DNA from: Ectocarpus siliculosus
Lineage: Eukaryota > Sar > Phaeophyceae > Ectocarpales > Ectocarpaceae
Direction of reading: 5' to 3'
Length of the DNA: 64,000 bases
Assembly: GCA_000310025.1 (NCBI GenBank)
Contig: FN649734.1
Location: 3,188,465 to 3,252,464, forward strand
Numbering within the stretch: position 1 is the first letter of the stretch; every line of letters starts with the position of its first letter. The position numbers were made by a program, and so were the translations under genes. Positions 1-11,739 of the stretch are shown here, one piece after another. The notes beneath the pieces were generated by a model. That model had not been told where the DNA came from. It saw nothing but the letters and a program-made list of their open reading frames with translations, and did no database searches.

Positions 1-67
1 AGGATCGTCTTGTCATTGCAGCTCTTTATCTGTGACTCGCGTCTTGTGGGAATTTCTTTCTGAACAG

Positions 68-3000
68 ATCAGCAGGACGACAATGTATCTGATCGATCTA
101 ACATCAACGGAAAACGGGATCAACGCCCTCAAAGACTCGAGGGAGGTGGTAGGCGAGTCGACCCTCGACCCTCAGCCGCTCGCTTTTTCGGCATACTTTG
201 TTTTTTCAGAACAGGTGCGCCATCGTTTTTCTTGTGGCCCCCACCACGTATCGACTAGCAATCTCTCAATCTTTGGCGCGACAGGGTTGACATCGTTTGC
301 CACCCGAAGAAAATACAGACGGTGACGAATGTTCATCATCTGAGGCTGTTTTGGAACTTTGAGATTGAGGCTTGCCCCTCGAAAACTACTTCTATAGGCC
401 TGAACGCCGGTCTCGCGATAAAATACGCATAGCCATTCTACTTAGGTTGGTTGTTGGCGTAATATGCGCGTGCGGTAGCGGGCGGACGGGCAGCAGGCTA
501 TCTATCGTGGTAGCGTCATTGCTAGAAACGCTAAATAGTTCACTTCGGTGCAGCGCCTCGGGCGCTGATGTTGGCCATTGTGGGGAGCGCACGACTTGGT
601 TCTATTGTGAACGACGTCGTCGCGAAAGATCCACGGGACACAATGACAACATCGAATGAGGCGCAAAAGTAGGACCAAGAGTCGTGGTCGAAGGAGACGT
701 TTTACCCTTTTGGTGGTCGTCAAGGACGTGGGTGGTGTAGAGAAAATTGAAGGATTGCTGAAGAACCGGTCTCAGGATGAGATTGGAAACACGCGCCTTC
801 TGTGTGTCCCCGAGCCAGTTATACAAAATGTTGGTTGCTCGGTAGGTACAGTGGTCATTGGATAGCAAGAACTCGATGGCTATCATTAGACTCCGGGCGA
901 ACTCGAATCAATGGGAACTTTGACGTACAATAGCTCGCACGCACCACGGTCGAATCTGGCAGTTTCTGGTCATCTACGACGAGCTCATGATGAACTTCGT
1001 CATGGCTCTTGTGGCAGTGGCCGTTTTCAGCGTCTTCATATTGGGTCGGTGGAAGATCATCGCCCTGGTATGCTTCACCTTGGTAAGGCACGGGTCCGCA
1101 AGAATAAGCATCCAGTTTTAGATTGAACTATATTCGTGGTTGACGCATCCGTCCTACAAGACGTACAGTAGAGGGCAGGAAAAACACGTCCGCTTACATC
1201 TAGCTGCTGAAACCGTGGACAGGCTCGAACGCCATTTTGTGACAAGCACGAAGTATCTGCGTTTCCCAGGGTCGACACTCTCCAGTGAGAAAGAGAAGAC
1301 GGCACGTAAGGCCCCTTCGAAGAACGAAGGCGACATACCGTTTGCTTGTAGATGCCTTTCGGTTCTATTTTCCTCTATCTACTTTCCGTCGCTCCATATT
1401 TCCGGCACCGTGGGTGGTCACACAGAGAAACCTGTCTGCGAAGCGTGGTTTGCTTGTTTCGCGGGACGGCGGTTCAGCCATTCTTCCCTCGCGAAACCTA
1501 CCGTGCGAACGTGACATCAACCAACGACGGCCCCAACATTCGAAGCAATGCCTCAATCGCCTTCAGTGAATTGTTTGGCTGAGTGGTCCAATGATATCCT
1601 CTCCTATCCCTTCAGGAGGTGTCATTTAACACCTCAGATCCTCTTGGGTTTGCATATGTAGTGTGCCACTTCATTGACCAACGTTTTGACCACGCACGAA
1701 AGCAACATTGCACGCCTCCACAAAATGTTATTCTCAGGCAATTTACTAACGCGGTCAATGAAGCGACTCAAAGCACATGCATGCACAACCAGTCACTTAC
1801 ACCCCTTACGCCAGGTTATTATCGACGTGGAGCTGCTGGGTTTTGTCTACCACTGGAGATTGGATGTTAACAGCTTAACAGTGATTGGTGAGGGGGTTGG
1901 ATTTTGTTTGTCTCGAACTTGCCCGGTACATGCTCACATCACATTGACTGTTGATGGAAACCTGTATTCAAGACAGAGTTGTAGTTTTGTAGCGTGGGGT
2001 GTTTGCTATTATCGCCTTCACGTACACCCCATTCTGCCCAGACAACTCCGCTCTGAAAACGGTGCGACGAGATGACTCAGCCGCACACGCAAAAACAAGA
2101 AAACAAGTGCGATGACGCCTTGCTTGCAATGACTCAAGGTCAAGTAGCCATTTGTTTCGGTTCGCTCCGTGTAGTTATCACGCATGATTTGCACCGTACG
2201 GTGTTCAAAGCCAATCGAGAGTGTCGCTTTCGGCTCAAGAGAGACCGCCACGCAAGTAACAATGAACATCCAGGATTTCGCTTGCGCTATTCACATCGGT
2301 GCCACTACACCTGTACGAGCAAACCTCATTACTCAAGCCACAAGAAATCTAGGCGACCGACTTTCTCGAGGATCGAAGAGAGTGGCGTTAGGATCTTGAG
2401 CCGCGCGAGGAAGTGCAAGGGGCCGAGTCGCGTGCGTGACTCCAAGCCAAATAGAGCGTGCACGAGACCGTGCTAGCGTAGAAGTCGGTCTTGACACGAC
2501 AAAGCGGACTCATGCTGGTCGCTTGACATACTTGAGCGGGATTGTATATTCTAGAGTAACGCCGCGGCAATACAACCCTCCATTTCTTTTCTGTGCGGTG
2601 CAACGTGTGCACCCGCAGAGTTGATCATGGCCGTAGGACTGGTGGTGGACTACATGGTCCACATCGTTCACTACTTCTTGCACCAGGTGACCTCTTGTGG
2701 GTGTCCGACGCTACCATTCTTGTTCTAGGTGGCACTTTGTTGCCATCATGTGGCTTTGTCCATGTCCTGACCCCGGGTGTGGATCGTAACCGTGCCGTGA
2801 AAGCACTTTCGATCGATTCAAAGTCAAAGAATGGTTTTTTATTCCTAAAGTAGTAACGTAAAAGCACGGGAATGAATGGAAGGACGCTGCTCAATCCTTG
2901 GCAGAATCTACACCAGAACGTATAAGCTAACGCTACTGTTGAGCTGAAGAAAATAATCGCGTGCTTCGAACTCGATGCGCCTAGGACAAGGCCATGATAA

Positions 3001-4435
3001 ATGGGAATTGTTTACAAGTACGATGGTCTACTGTACCACGTTTTATCCCACCGCTTCAACACGTTAGTTTCCTCTCTCTATCGAAAAAAACTGTTTTTCA
3101 ACAACAAAAAGGGATACGTTTCGATGCGGGGTCCGACGTGTCGACAACAGCATGGGATAACTCTTGCTGCAGGGCAATAAGGCAGGGATGGAAATACGCC
3201 GATACGGGTGGCCATGACACAGAGCAGTCGCTGAAAACGTTTCTCTGGGTGTCGCCTGGATTTCTCTTTGTCCGTCTTCTGCCTTACTTTCTGTCGAAAG
3301 CAATCCACTGTGTGCCCGTTGACGAGTTGCTCAAACCAGCTATTCAAAGCAGTGTTGCCCAACGCTCTGAAAGATTGGCCTTTCCTTAGCTCAACGATTC
3401 GGGCGGACGCACCACTACAAACCACTATAATAGGAAGGTTACCAAGAACTCAGACGTTCTGGAAGGTTGGTGTGAAACTTTCATGAGTCCATCCAGTAAA
3501 ACACCACGACAAACAGCATGATCTACAACGAACACGCTGTCGCATCCCCTCGCCCCGTCCCCTTACCCCACTGCTCGTTTCCACAACTAAAATGTCAGGA
3601 CCCCGACAGGGACAAAGACGTTCGGATAGCGGATGGACTCGGCGAGATAGGCCCGTCTGTAGTAGTTGGAGCGGCGACAACATTCCTGGGAATCACACCC
3701 ATGGCGTTCGCGGCCAACCATGTTTTTCGAGTTTTTTTCAAGATGTTTTTGATCATCATCGGCTTTGGGGTAAGACGCAGAGCCTCTCCCATACAGTACC
3801 CCCCAAGAAGTGGCCTAGAGGCATCGGCCGCAATCTAAACATGCTGCGTACCACGGACGAGAGCTCTTCTGTTTGGAAGGACGACCCACAACACGTCTAA
3901 GATAGGTAGACGCTGCCATCGAAGATAGTACAACCAGGCCCTATTAGGAAAGGTTTCGTTTCGTGAGTGCCAACGACCCGCAAGTCCCATTAGTGCAACG
4001 GTCTTCGTCAACTTGGGGGTCTAAACGCCACCACCGGTACCTAGACAATTCCGCCTGAAGTGATCGCGTGGCCGCTCGAGCACTATTTCGGCTGTACTGT
4101 CGTCGAAAACAAGGGTAGTCGGTAAAGAATGTTTTTGATCTGACTCAACTTCAATTTTCGGTGCCAACGTTTGTTTCGCGGCGATTGTACACGGCCCTTG
4201 ATTTCGCCTCGATGGGCAGTTCCAGGGTGGGAAATATGAAAACATGCAGCAAAAAGTGCAGAAATGTTCCTGGTAATTGCATCCTCTGCGCGTCGCGATC
4301 TGCTGCATCCCGCCCGTTGTATCTCTCCAGTTTTTTCACGGTGTGGCCTTTGTCCCGGTGGCGTTGTCGCTGCTGCCTCTGGACTCCCGGCCGTCGGGCG
4401 ACACGGGCGAGAGAAATTCGACCATGCACGTACCG
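68..4435 (+). CDS. RND/Patched-NPC1-like membrane protein, C-terminal part (5' partial)
   Basis: Six exons read in continuous phase: 68-214, 963-1082, 1815-1887, 2619-2686, 3599-3769 and 4331-4435, each bounded by AG and GT. The first carries the end of an extracellular loop (AFSAYFVFSEQ). The next four form the transmembrane block typical of the second half of Patched/NPC1/Dispatched proteins: FLVIYDELMMNF, then a hydrophobic helix, LIMAVGLVVDYMVHIVHY, GEIGPSVVVGAATTFLGI, and the FRVFFKMFLIIIGFG segment. The last exon gives FFHGVAFVPVALSLLP, the usual final helix, followed by a short polar tail. Such proteins move sterols or other lipids, or act as receptors, in membranes; the substrate here is unknown. 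The N-terminal half, including the sterol-sensing region, lies outside the window. The last exon ends in phase 0 at a GTAGG donor, so a further tail exon is expected but was not found. Family assignment is firm; sub-family is not. Confidence 0.85.
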
Positions 4436-5580
4436 GTAGGCTGAACGTCGTTGGAGGTGAAGGTTTCTATCGTCATCCTATACCATTCGACACGCCAGAC
4501 GCGTGTCGGAGACAAGGGATCGGTCACTGCTGCTCTAACCTTGCTACTGTACATGTGCATGAGAAGAAGGTACGCCTCAGCCCATAGACCAAGGCCGCTC
4601 ACAAGCTAAACGTCGAAGTCAACCAAGAAATCCCTCCTTTTCCGGGCCAGAACTGTACATAATTCAGCGAGTGATTGTCCCGTGGTCACAATAAAGCTTG
4701 CGATTTACTCACAGTTATGGTGGTCAATCGACGCCTACGCCTCGTGCGAAGAACACGAATCAGAATGAAGGTCGACAGAGACGGGCAACTTCCATCTTGA
4801 CCAGTAATCCACTGCAATTCGCTTGTGGTGTCGTCTTTGAATGTCTATTGATGCACTTTCCTCATCAAGGATGCACCTGCTGGTGCCGCTAAACAGGGGA
4901 AAGTCGTGCCGGCTGGGTAGGTCGGTCGCCCACCGAAGGTTAGCCAGGACCCCTTTGGGTGCACCGACGAAGCGGCTGTCAAGCACGGTTGAAGTGGTTT
5001 TCAACAATTGCCTGGTGGTCAACAGCGACAGCGGTCATCATCAGGCGCTCGGACCTGCTATGCGCCATCAATGATCTATGGAGCGTAGCCCACAGACCCC
5101 CCCCCCCCCCCGGCGACACTATGTAGATGTAGGCGAAGGAGTACGCTCTTTTTGATGCCTAGAGACAGCGTGAAAGGCCTTGTCGGCACGGTTTTGCGGT
5201 GTCAAGACAGCCAGCGATACTTCGGATTGGCGGTCACCACGTGTCTGCAAGTGTTACCTCCTCTGAGCGGCACAGGTCTGCAGGTCCGTGGAAGACGAAC
5301 CCCCAACGATGTTGTTCAGTATTGATTGATGTTGGTTTTGGTTTTGGAACCTCAGCGTAAAGCAAGCGCTTCAGTGTCGACGTCAAATCCGATGTGATGC
5401 ATGCGCAACGTACGCACATGACGTCCAGTCAGTTGTGACCACCAGAAAATATGGGAGGCGGGGGGGCGAATTACGGTAGAAGTCGGGGACACCTTTGTTA
5501 GCTTACCCTCGACCGATCGGAGAACCCTTGCGAAAAAGGGGGTTCTCATGCGTGTAATTTTTCGATGACAACTGTGTAAC
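4436..5580. other. No gene recognised downstream of the RND gene
   Basis: No exon with convincing composition and splice sites was found. The final tail exon and 3' UTR of the RND-like gene probably lie here. A poly-C run occurs near 5099-5110 and a poly-G/C tract near 5460. Confidence 0.4.
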
Positions 5581-5612
5581 CCCCGGGATGGAATTAACGA
5601 AGATCATGGAAG

Positions 5613-5951
5613 CTCGTCGAAGTCATGGAAGCCCTCATGACTTCTGTGAATGTATACATGGACGAGATCCTGCGGCAAACGTCGTCGACATTCGCCATGT
5701 CCACCACTCTCCACGGAACCCTTCACAGCGCAGCTTCCCTTGGCGGGAAAATATCCGAAGAAATCCGACGATCCTTTGGGTTCGACCCGACATCTGCATT
5801 TATCTGTTGTCCAAGCCTCAAACCGATTTCAAGCGTTGACTGCTACCCGTGCTACACCTTCACAGGGCAAGATGGGCAGTTCTTAGAAAGGGATGTCTTC
5901 TTGCCTACACCATTGATGGGGTACGCTCACCATTGGCACCCCATTGGTTGA
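5613..5951 (+). CDS. Unrecognised coding-like block
   Basis: An open frame reads through ATG at 5625 and ends at a stop before 5952. The first 65 residues have ordinary amphipathic composition (for example MEALMTSVNVYMDEILRQTS and GGKISEEIRRSFGFDP), unlike the random frames around it. The later part is less convincing. No domain is recognised. It could be an exon of a small + strand gene or a distal exon of the RND-like gene upstream. Confidence 0.25.
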   Translation, partial: LVEVMEALMTSVNVYMDEILRQTSSTFAMSTTLHGTLHSAASLGGKISEEIRRSFGFDPTSAFICCPSLKPISSVDCYPCYTFTGQDGQFLERDVFLPTPLMGYAHHWHPIG

Positions 5952-6538
5952 GCAAGCTTACCATAGGGAGCCCGTGGAAATTCCCACGACCAACAACCCA
6001 TTTACCCATGATGGGCACCCCTTGATGGGATTTCGGTTGTATGTCCATGACGGGAACCGCTTAGGGGGCATGCCTTAGAACGAGGATTGTCTGTCCAACA
6101 CATTCACCCCGCTGTTCGGTCGAGTGCCGATACGACTCCTCAAGAGGTACGCGCCGGTTCCGGAATGACATGTTTTTGACAGCACACGCATGGGTTTTTT
6201 CAACAGGTCCTCCTGGATTTATCTGTAATTCGTACAAAACAGGAAATCAGCGACATCCCTGCGAGAACGTAAGGTGGCGAGCGCATATTTTTGTACCTGC
6301 CATTATTTTTTTCGCCGTAAGTCACAAAATTCCGCAAGCCCTGTGTGACCGCCTGCCAAAGAAAACCGTTCCCCACGAACGAATTCCACCGTCACCCTGA
6401 TGTACTTACGTGTTCCTATCGAGCATACGTAGCACGATACAACATGTATATTGCAAATTACAGTACGCACAGTGTACAAAATTCACATCCCCACCTTGAG
6501 GAAAGCCCGGGACAAAAAGTACGCTGAATATGCAACTG

Positions 6539-6596
<58 letters not shown>

Positions 6597-6830
6597 TCTC
6601 TAGGTTCCCACCAGTATTGTTACAAGATCTGCACATAACGCCAATAATTTCACACGTGATGCCATATTACTTCGCGTTGCTAACCCGCCCCCGTCCCCGC
6701 ATTCGCCACGAGCATCGCAAAGATGTGCATTTTTAAAATGAAAGTGTGCCTGCTTCTGTCCTCAGAAGCCTTGAATAGCGCACGCTGGGCACCATCTACC
6801 GAATTTTTGATATCCCATGTGGTTGGAAAT
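5952..6830. other. Non-coding stretch with CT microsatellite
   Basis: No supported gene. Around 5910-6065 there are several near-repeats of ATGGG/CCCATTG words. A long CT dinucleotide run follows at 6541-6601. Confidence 0.5.
6541..6601. repeat. (CT)n microsatellite
   Basis: About 60 bp of CT dinucleotides, interrupted near the end by CCC. The Leu-Ser and Glu-Arg frames it opens on the two strands are artefacts of the repeat. Confidence 0.95.
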
Positions 6831-6929
6831 GTCACAGTCGTCTGGGAAAAAAAACATTTTTTCCTCCACTTGTTACTTGTTGCGGACGTTTCGTCCTTTG
6901 GAATTCCCGCGCATTCCCCGAACAGTCCA

Positions 6930-8987
6930 ACGTTTGTCCCGACAGACACCCAATTGACTCCTGGAGCAAGGTTTCTGCACGCGCACAGCTCAAGACGAGA
7001 GTCTTCGCTTCGTCTACTACAGCCATCGCCGACAGAGCTTGATCGCCCATTCTGACAATTCCCTCGTTCGGCGTTCGGCGTTTATTTCGATCCGCTCGTC
7101 CCCATCCCCGCCCCGGATCAAAACCACCGTGATCCCCCCATTTCTCTCCCATGCAACCCAAAACTTGGCTTGACGGATTATTCCGAAGTAGAAAGCTATA
7201 TAGTTTCAGCATCCGGCGTACCGCACCTATCGTCCCGTGCAGGTTGGCCAACCAGCACCACACCATTAAGGAACGAACAAGTCACGGTCAACCTCATAAA
7301 TCTGGATATCCATTGACTACAAAAACGCCACATATCGTGACCCCCGTGGAGTTCGCCCCCCGCCCCTCCCCTCCTAAGAAAGCATGTCGGAAACTCTTTC
7401 GCCACACCAAAAGCAATGGGCGTTTACAGGCCCCTCTTACCTGCGTGTCTGCTGAGAGAGCATTTGTCGTTGCTATAATACAACATTACCCCATGCTACT
7501 TCCCCTTCCCTCACGCTTTCGTGACGGTGTCCAGCGGGACCTTATTTTGCCGCATGCATGTCGACAGTTCTCCGAAGCAACCCCGGGACTGTCAGTAAAT
7601 CGCCTGATCCGAAACCACACGCAGGCAGAGAGCACACACGCCCACCCGTGGCAGTGCAAAGCCACACAAACCACGAGCTGGGCCATCAAGACCAGGGAGA
7701 AATCGGTGCGGGTTCAATCTGTGCCTCCGACCCCACCCGGCATGTCCCCTGTCAGGTAGTCGTCCTCCCGCCAAGGAGCCCCTCGCATTATCTTCGGATC
7801 CTCACCGTTGCTGCTGCTGCTGCTGCTGCTGCTTCTGCTGCTTCTGCTGCCCCTGTCGTTCCTACTGGAACAGGCCGGAGAAACAAGTGCGTCGTTGTAC
7901 ATCGCGACGGCCGACCGCCTGTCGTGCGGCTCAGATCGTCGACGGTGCGGGTCGCTAGGCGGCGCCTGGACCGTGAGCGGCCATTCGTCCAGGTCCCCCA
8001 TCAACGCGGTGCTGGCAACGCGAGCGGCGTGGTCGTCGGACCATCGCCGACGAGGAGACTGAGCAAGAGGTGATGGTGGCGGTGCCACCATGGGGGCGCG
8101 CCATGGGTTGCCCGGCCTCATCGCCATCGTCTTCGTGTTGTCATCGTTGTCGTCTTCGAGGATGACGTCGTACAACGGTTTGGTGTCCTCCGCTGCTACT
8201 TCTCCGCTCTCATTGTCGCCACTAGTGCTTCGAGCGCGACTCTCACCAGGCGGGTTGTGGTCGGAAAGGGGCGGTAGTGCTCCAGGCGTGCTGTCTAGCT
8301 CGTCTTCATAGATCCATGCCGGCGGATAAACACACCTGCCGCAGTGTTCGTAAACACGAAAGGTATCTGCTTCAGGGGATGACATTCGCGTGCGTTGTTT
8401 ACAAACCCAAATGCTGCGTGACGGCGGCAGTTCGAGAACCCTATGTTTTTCGTATGGACGTACAGTAGTCTGGAATCCCATACTCTGGGAAAAAAAGCCA
8501 TGCACGGCTGCTGTGTTGATTGATAGATCATAATTTTACGCTCACGAATACGCCCGCCGAGACGTATCCATGCGTGCATCGACGTCCACCGACATGTCCA
8601 AGAATGCATGTACGTTAGCAATTAAGTATATTGGCGCTTCAGCACCCTTCTCTGAAAGCTCCCTTCCCGGAGACATGCTAGAAAGCGCCTCGAGCGGGGA
8701 AAACCAAACCATTTTGGCAACAGCTGTCGCCCCAAAAGCGTGCGAAGGCATATCGATATGTTTCCTGTCTGTCTCGATTTGCAAATGTCAAACATACCTG
8801 TCAAAGGCGACGCAAAACAGGCGGCTGAATATGGCGTTGGCTAGAGTATCAGGCCCGGCATCCTCCTCATCAGCGTACAGGAGCTCGTCTTCATCGCTTG
8901 GGCAGCCAGGGCTCTGGAAGCCAGGGATCTGGCAGCCAGCGATCTGTAGGTTCGCACCGGCCGCCCTCCTTTGCCTCTCCACCATGA
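6930..8987 (-). CDS. Paralogue A of an unrecognised gene family, probably a truncated copy
   Basis: Two good exons lie on the minus strand. Exon 8987-8798 encodes VMVERQRRAAGANL and an acidic stretch ending AIFSRLFCVAFDR, closed by a GTATGT donor in phase 2. Exon 8335-7714 starts with the matching single base and encodes CVYPPAWIYEDELD, an acidic middle, the conserved RRRWSDDHAARVASTALMGD block, a poly-Ser tract written in CTG repeats, GEDPKIMRGAPWREDD and a stop at 7714-7716. Both exons, with the same boundaries and phases, occur in paralogue B at 21443-27193. Further homology to B lies at about 7660-7600, 7255-7205 and 7051-6930 (MGDQALSAMAVVDEAKTL), in the same order. A lacks the three B exons between 27805 and 29645, so it may be a decayed partial duplicate. 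No known domain is recognised. The duplication is clear; the function is not. Confidence 0.55.
7807..7850. repeat. Coding (CTG)n tract, poly-Ser on the minus strand
   Basis: CTG triplets, read as AGC on the minus strand, lie inside the second exon of paralogue A and encode its Ser-rich run. Paralogue B has only a short Ser run at the matching place, so the tract expanded after the duplication. Confidence 0.8.
8898..8946. repeat. Short tandem repeat of about 16-18 bp inside an exon
   Basis: Three imperfect units built on GCAGCCAGGGCTCTGG lie inside the first exon of paralogue A. They account for much of its extra length over the matching exon of B (62 against 52 complete codons). Confidence 0.6.
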
Positions 8988-9021
8988 CTGCAGACTGCTC
9001 CACGCGGGGTACCCACGGCAC

Positions 9022-9890
9022 GACGACGAGTTTTCACGTCGTAGGCAAAAATTCCAGCTTCTTGCAAAGCGGAACGCGCCCAATGCTGACCGCAAGAGAC
9101 GACGAGTGGCCGCTGGAAGTATTGGAGAGAGGCAGCAGGGGAGAGGGCGAGACGACGGCCGGTCTCCATTAGAGTCTAACTGCAACGATGTTACCGATCA
9201 GATAACAAACCACTGGAATAAATCCATGTACCCCCAACACTCCCTCCAGAGAATGAAGGTTGCTGCACACGAGTTCTTTGAGGTGAGAAGTTGAAATGGG
9301 TGGGGGTAGGGGCAGGTTTTCGTCGTTGTACAGGGCGTCGGTTGGACGGGTGGGTGTATATAAATATAGCTGGGGAAGGTGCACTGCTATCCGAATGTTC
9401 CAGACCAAATATACGCAACAGAAGAGCGTACTGAGGCTCACATTGTTTTTTTACACAGCAGTATTTCGACATGGAGGCCACCACGACCTTCGGCGGAGTC
9501 TTATCGCGCTAGCTAGTCCTTCCGCAGTGTCCGTCAAATAGAGAACACTGCACGTGGCATGTACATAGTGTACCGAAGGAAATATAAATTGCCTTGAAGC
9601 GTCTGCCAAGTGGGAACGAGATATTGAGTGTTGTATTATTTTGAAAATCGTATTCCGTTGATTATGGACACGTCCGTTTGATGACTTAAAGTACTGTGAG
9701 ACAAGCACAATCTTGTTGATACTGTTGTTATTGTTGTTGCTGTCTTCTTCGTATTAACGTATTAACAAAACGTTCCGGTCTCTATTTTGTTCCATCGAAT
9801 ATCCGCCGCTTAAACTGACACGTATACCAAGCGGTTCCGTGGATACCGACCAACCTATCCTACGAGGGCACACGCTCGAGAAACAAGACA
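9022..9890. other. No gene recognised upstream of paralogue A
   Basis: The upstream exon(s) and promoter of paralogue A should lie on the minus strand here. The minus-strand frame at 9484-9191 has no convincing splice sites or composition. From 9540 the stretch becomes AT-rich with TTG repeats. Confidence 0.4.
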
Positions 9891-9924
9891 ACTTCAAGTC
9901 GGCCATTCATCGCAACCTCCGCTG

Positions 9925-10100
9925 GTCCTACAGTTGTGGGACGTCCCATGGAACGATGGTGCAATTGGGAAGTCGCATTGGACGCGCGGGGCGTCCCATG
10001 GAAGGTCGCATGGGACGCCCCACGCGGACGGCTCACTGGACGCTTGGGTCGCCCCACCGGGACGTCCCTGGGGCATCCTCCGGGGCATCCCACGCGATCT
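9925..10100. repeat. GC-rich palindromic repeat block
   Basis: The block holds many CGTCCCATGG and GGGACGCC words in both orientations. Its centre, 9984-10026, is a near-perfect inverted repeat with arms of about 17 bp (GGGCGTCCCATG) and an 8-base loop. The word style resembles the palindromic MITE at 14923 and 19372 without being the same sequence. It may be a related DNA-element relic. Confidence 0.6.
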
Positions 10101-10346
10101 GTGACCCGGACGAATAGACTAGACATATATTGCCTACAAATATAGGTGGGTGGGGGCTACTGATCGTTTTTTTACTCACGGCGATGAATGACAGTTCATT
10201 GACGTCCTCCGCGTGTCCCATGGGCCATGGGTGCCTTAGGGTTAGGGTTCAGGGTTTTCGGCAAGCACGGCAATACTACACCTGTGTACCTTCTTTTGAT
10301 TCAGTATCCTTCGCAGTTTTTTTCTATTGTTGTTGTTGTTGTGGTC

Positions 10347-11012
10347 TTCCAGTCTCCGCTCAGTACCTTCTAGTATGTCGGTACTGGTCCAACTGACGCG
10401 GACGCCTTCCGTGGTCACAAGCCAACTACCCGCAAAAAAGGGACGACTCGTTTAGACTAGAAAAAAACAAAATAAAAATGGACCCCAGAAAGGTCCTCCA
10501 AGACGCGATTGCTGTGAAGCAAAATATCGGTCGCCCCGGTAGTCAGTTGGTATCCTCGAAAACCTTCTAATGGTCAGAGTCAGGGATTCGACTCCCGGCG
10601 TATGTATGCGAGCATTTCTTGCAACGTGAGTTTTTCTCTCGCTTCCGTTCCTGGCCCCGGTGGAAAGCGCTACAGTTCGTGTGTACACAGAGGGAAGAGA
10701 GTGCTGGACTCTTCTCGCATCAAAAATCGAAGGCAAAGTACCGACCGGTGGGTAGGGACCCCCAGGGAGAGGAACCCTTCTGTGTGACCACGGGTCAGAG
10801 CGTTGGAGCAAACGGCACAAACAAGTGCTGTGAGCGCTGATTTGAGCAAAGACAATAAAAAAACATGTTGGATGAGCATGCCTTAGGGTTTAGGGCTTCT
10901 AGCGAAGGCGGCCCCTTGATTCTTGGGTAGCTATTCTGCGACCACGGAAGGCGCCACGATAGTGTGACCAGTACAGGTGTTAAACGGTACTGACAGAGCG
11001 GAGACTGGGATG
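10347..11012. mobile_element. Inverted-repeat element carrying a SINE insertion
   Basis: The left arm (10349-10432) and right arm (10921-11010) are inverted copies of about 85 bp at roughly 75 percent identity. They share CAGTCTCCGCTC and GCGCCTTCCGTGGTC-type blocks. The interior is almost entirely SINE copy 1 (10529-10864). The simplest reading is a foldback or MITE-like element into which the SINE inserted. The exact ends and any target duplication were not found. Telomere-like TTAGGG words occur just outside the left arm (10232-10250) and inside, next to the right arm (10881-10897). Confidence 0.55.
10529..10864 (+). mobile_element. tRNA-derived SINE, copy 1
   Basis: About 335 bp. The head is tRNA-like: GTCGCCCCGGTAGTCAGTTGG resembles a pol III A box, and GGATTCGACTCCCGGCG about 35 bases on is a B box with T-arm symmetry. 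A family-specific body follows and the copy ends in an A-rich tail (CAATAAAAAAA). Body and order match copies at 20801-21125 and, on the minus strand, 37371-37708. The antisense open frame found in every copy is not a gene. Copy 1 is the most diverged in the A and B boxes. Confidence 0.8.
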
Positions 11013-11563
11013 GTAGTATGCTATGTACAGTAACTCCTGCTGTCTGTGGGAACGTGGGAACCCTATGTTACCCCGAAGAAGGTAACCCCAGCTGGTATGT
11101 ATCAAAAATACCCCGAAGCTACTGTAGAGCTTGGTGTTCAGTGCGATGACTACTGCTGACTACACAGCAGTGGTCTATGTCGTAGTGGTCATCGTGCTTC
11201 TTAACAAAAGTTTTGTGCCCGAATCCGTCAAGGGTTCTTTCAAGCCACGAACACGTCCCCCCAGGCAGGATTGCCATCCCTGTGATGCTGACAGATGGTC
11301 TACTACACTGCTGTGTAGTGGTCATCGTGCTTCTTGGCACTCAGGATATGTCGATGCGATGAAAATACGCACCAATGCAAGGAGTATACATTTCTCTAGT
11401 TGAAGTGCGTCACAGATTCAGCGGAAGGTGTGCATGTATTTGAAGGAGTCCTAATGTTTTCGAAGTTTTCGCGATTGCCGAGGCTGCAGATTGTCGAGAC
11501 TACTGCTGGACAAAAGCAGCACCCTGCAGTCTAGACTCACCAGATTCTCTAGACCAAAATGGA
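11013..11563. other. Non-coding stretch with a local direct repeat
   Basis: No gene is supported. Two direct copies of a roughly 55-bp tract, around 11145-11205 and 11285-11340, share TAGTGGTCATCGTGCTTCTT. Confidence 0.5.
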
Positions 11564-11739
11564 ATGCAGCACAGACGTTGCAAGATCGCCTTGTACGTAG
11601 GTACGATACATGTAGGTACGCACGTACGCCATCTCGTCGAGGTCAACAGTTACGAAGGAAAACCCTCCAATCCTCCGATGCGGCATCTGCTGTGTAGACT
11701 ATTAGACTATGAACACACAACGTGCGGAACGCTTTTTTT

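Noticed and set aside
8570-9172. 200-codon + strand frame
   Set aside because: It is opposite the first exon of paralogue A, whose boundaries and phase are conserved in paralogue B. The + frame contains the short tandem repeat and has no motif.
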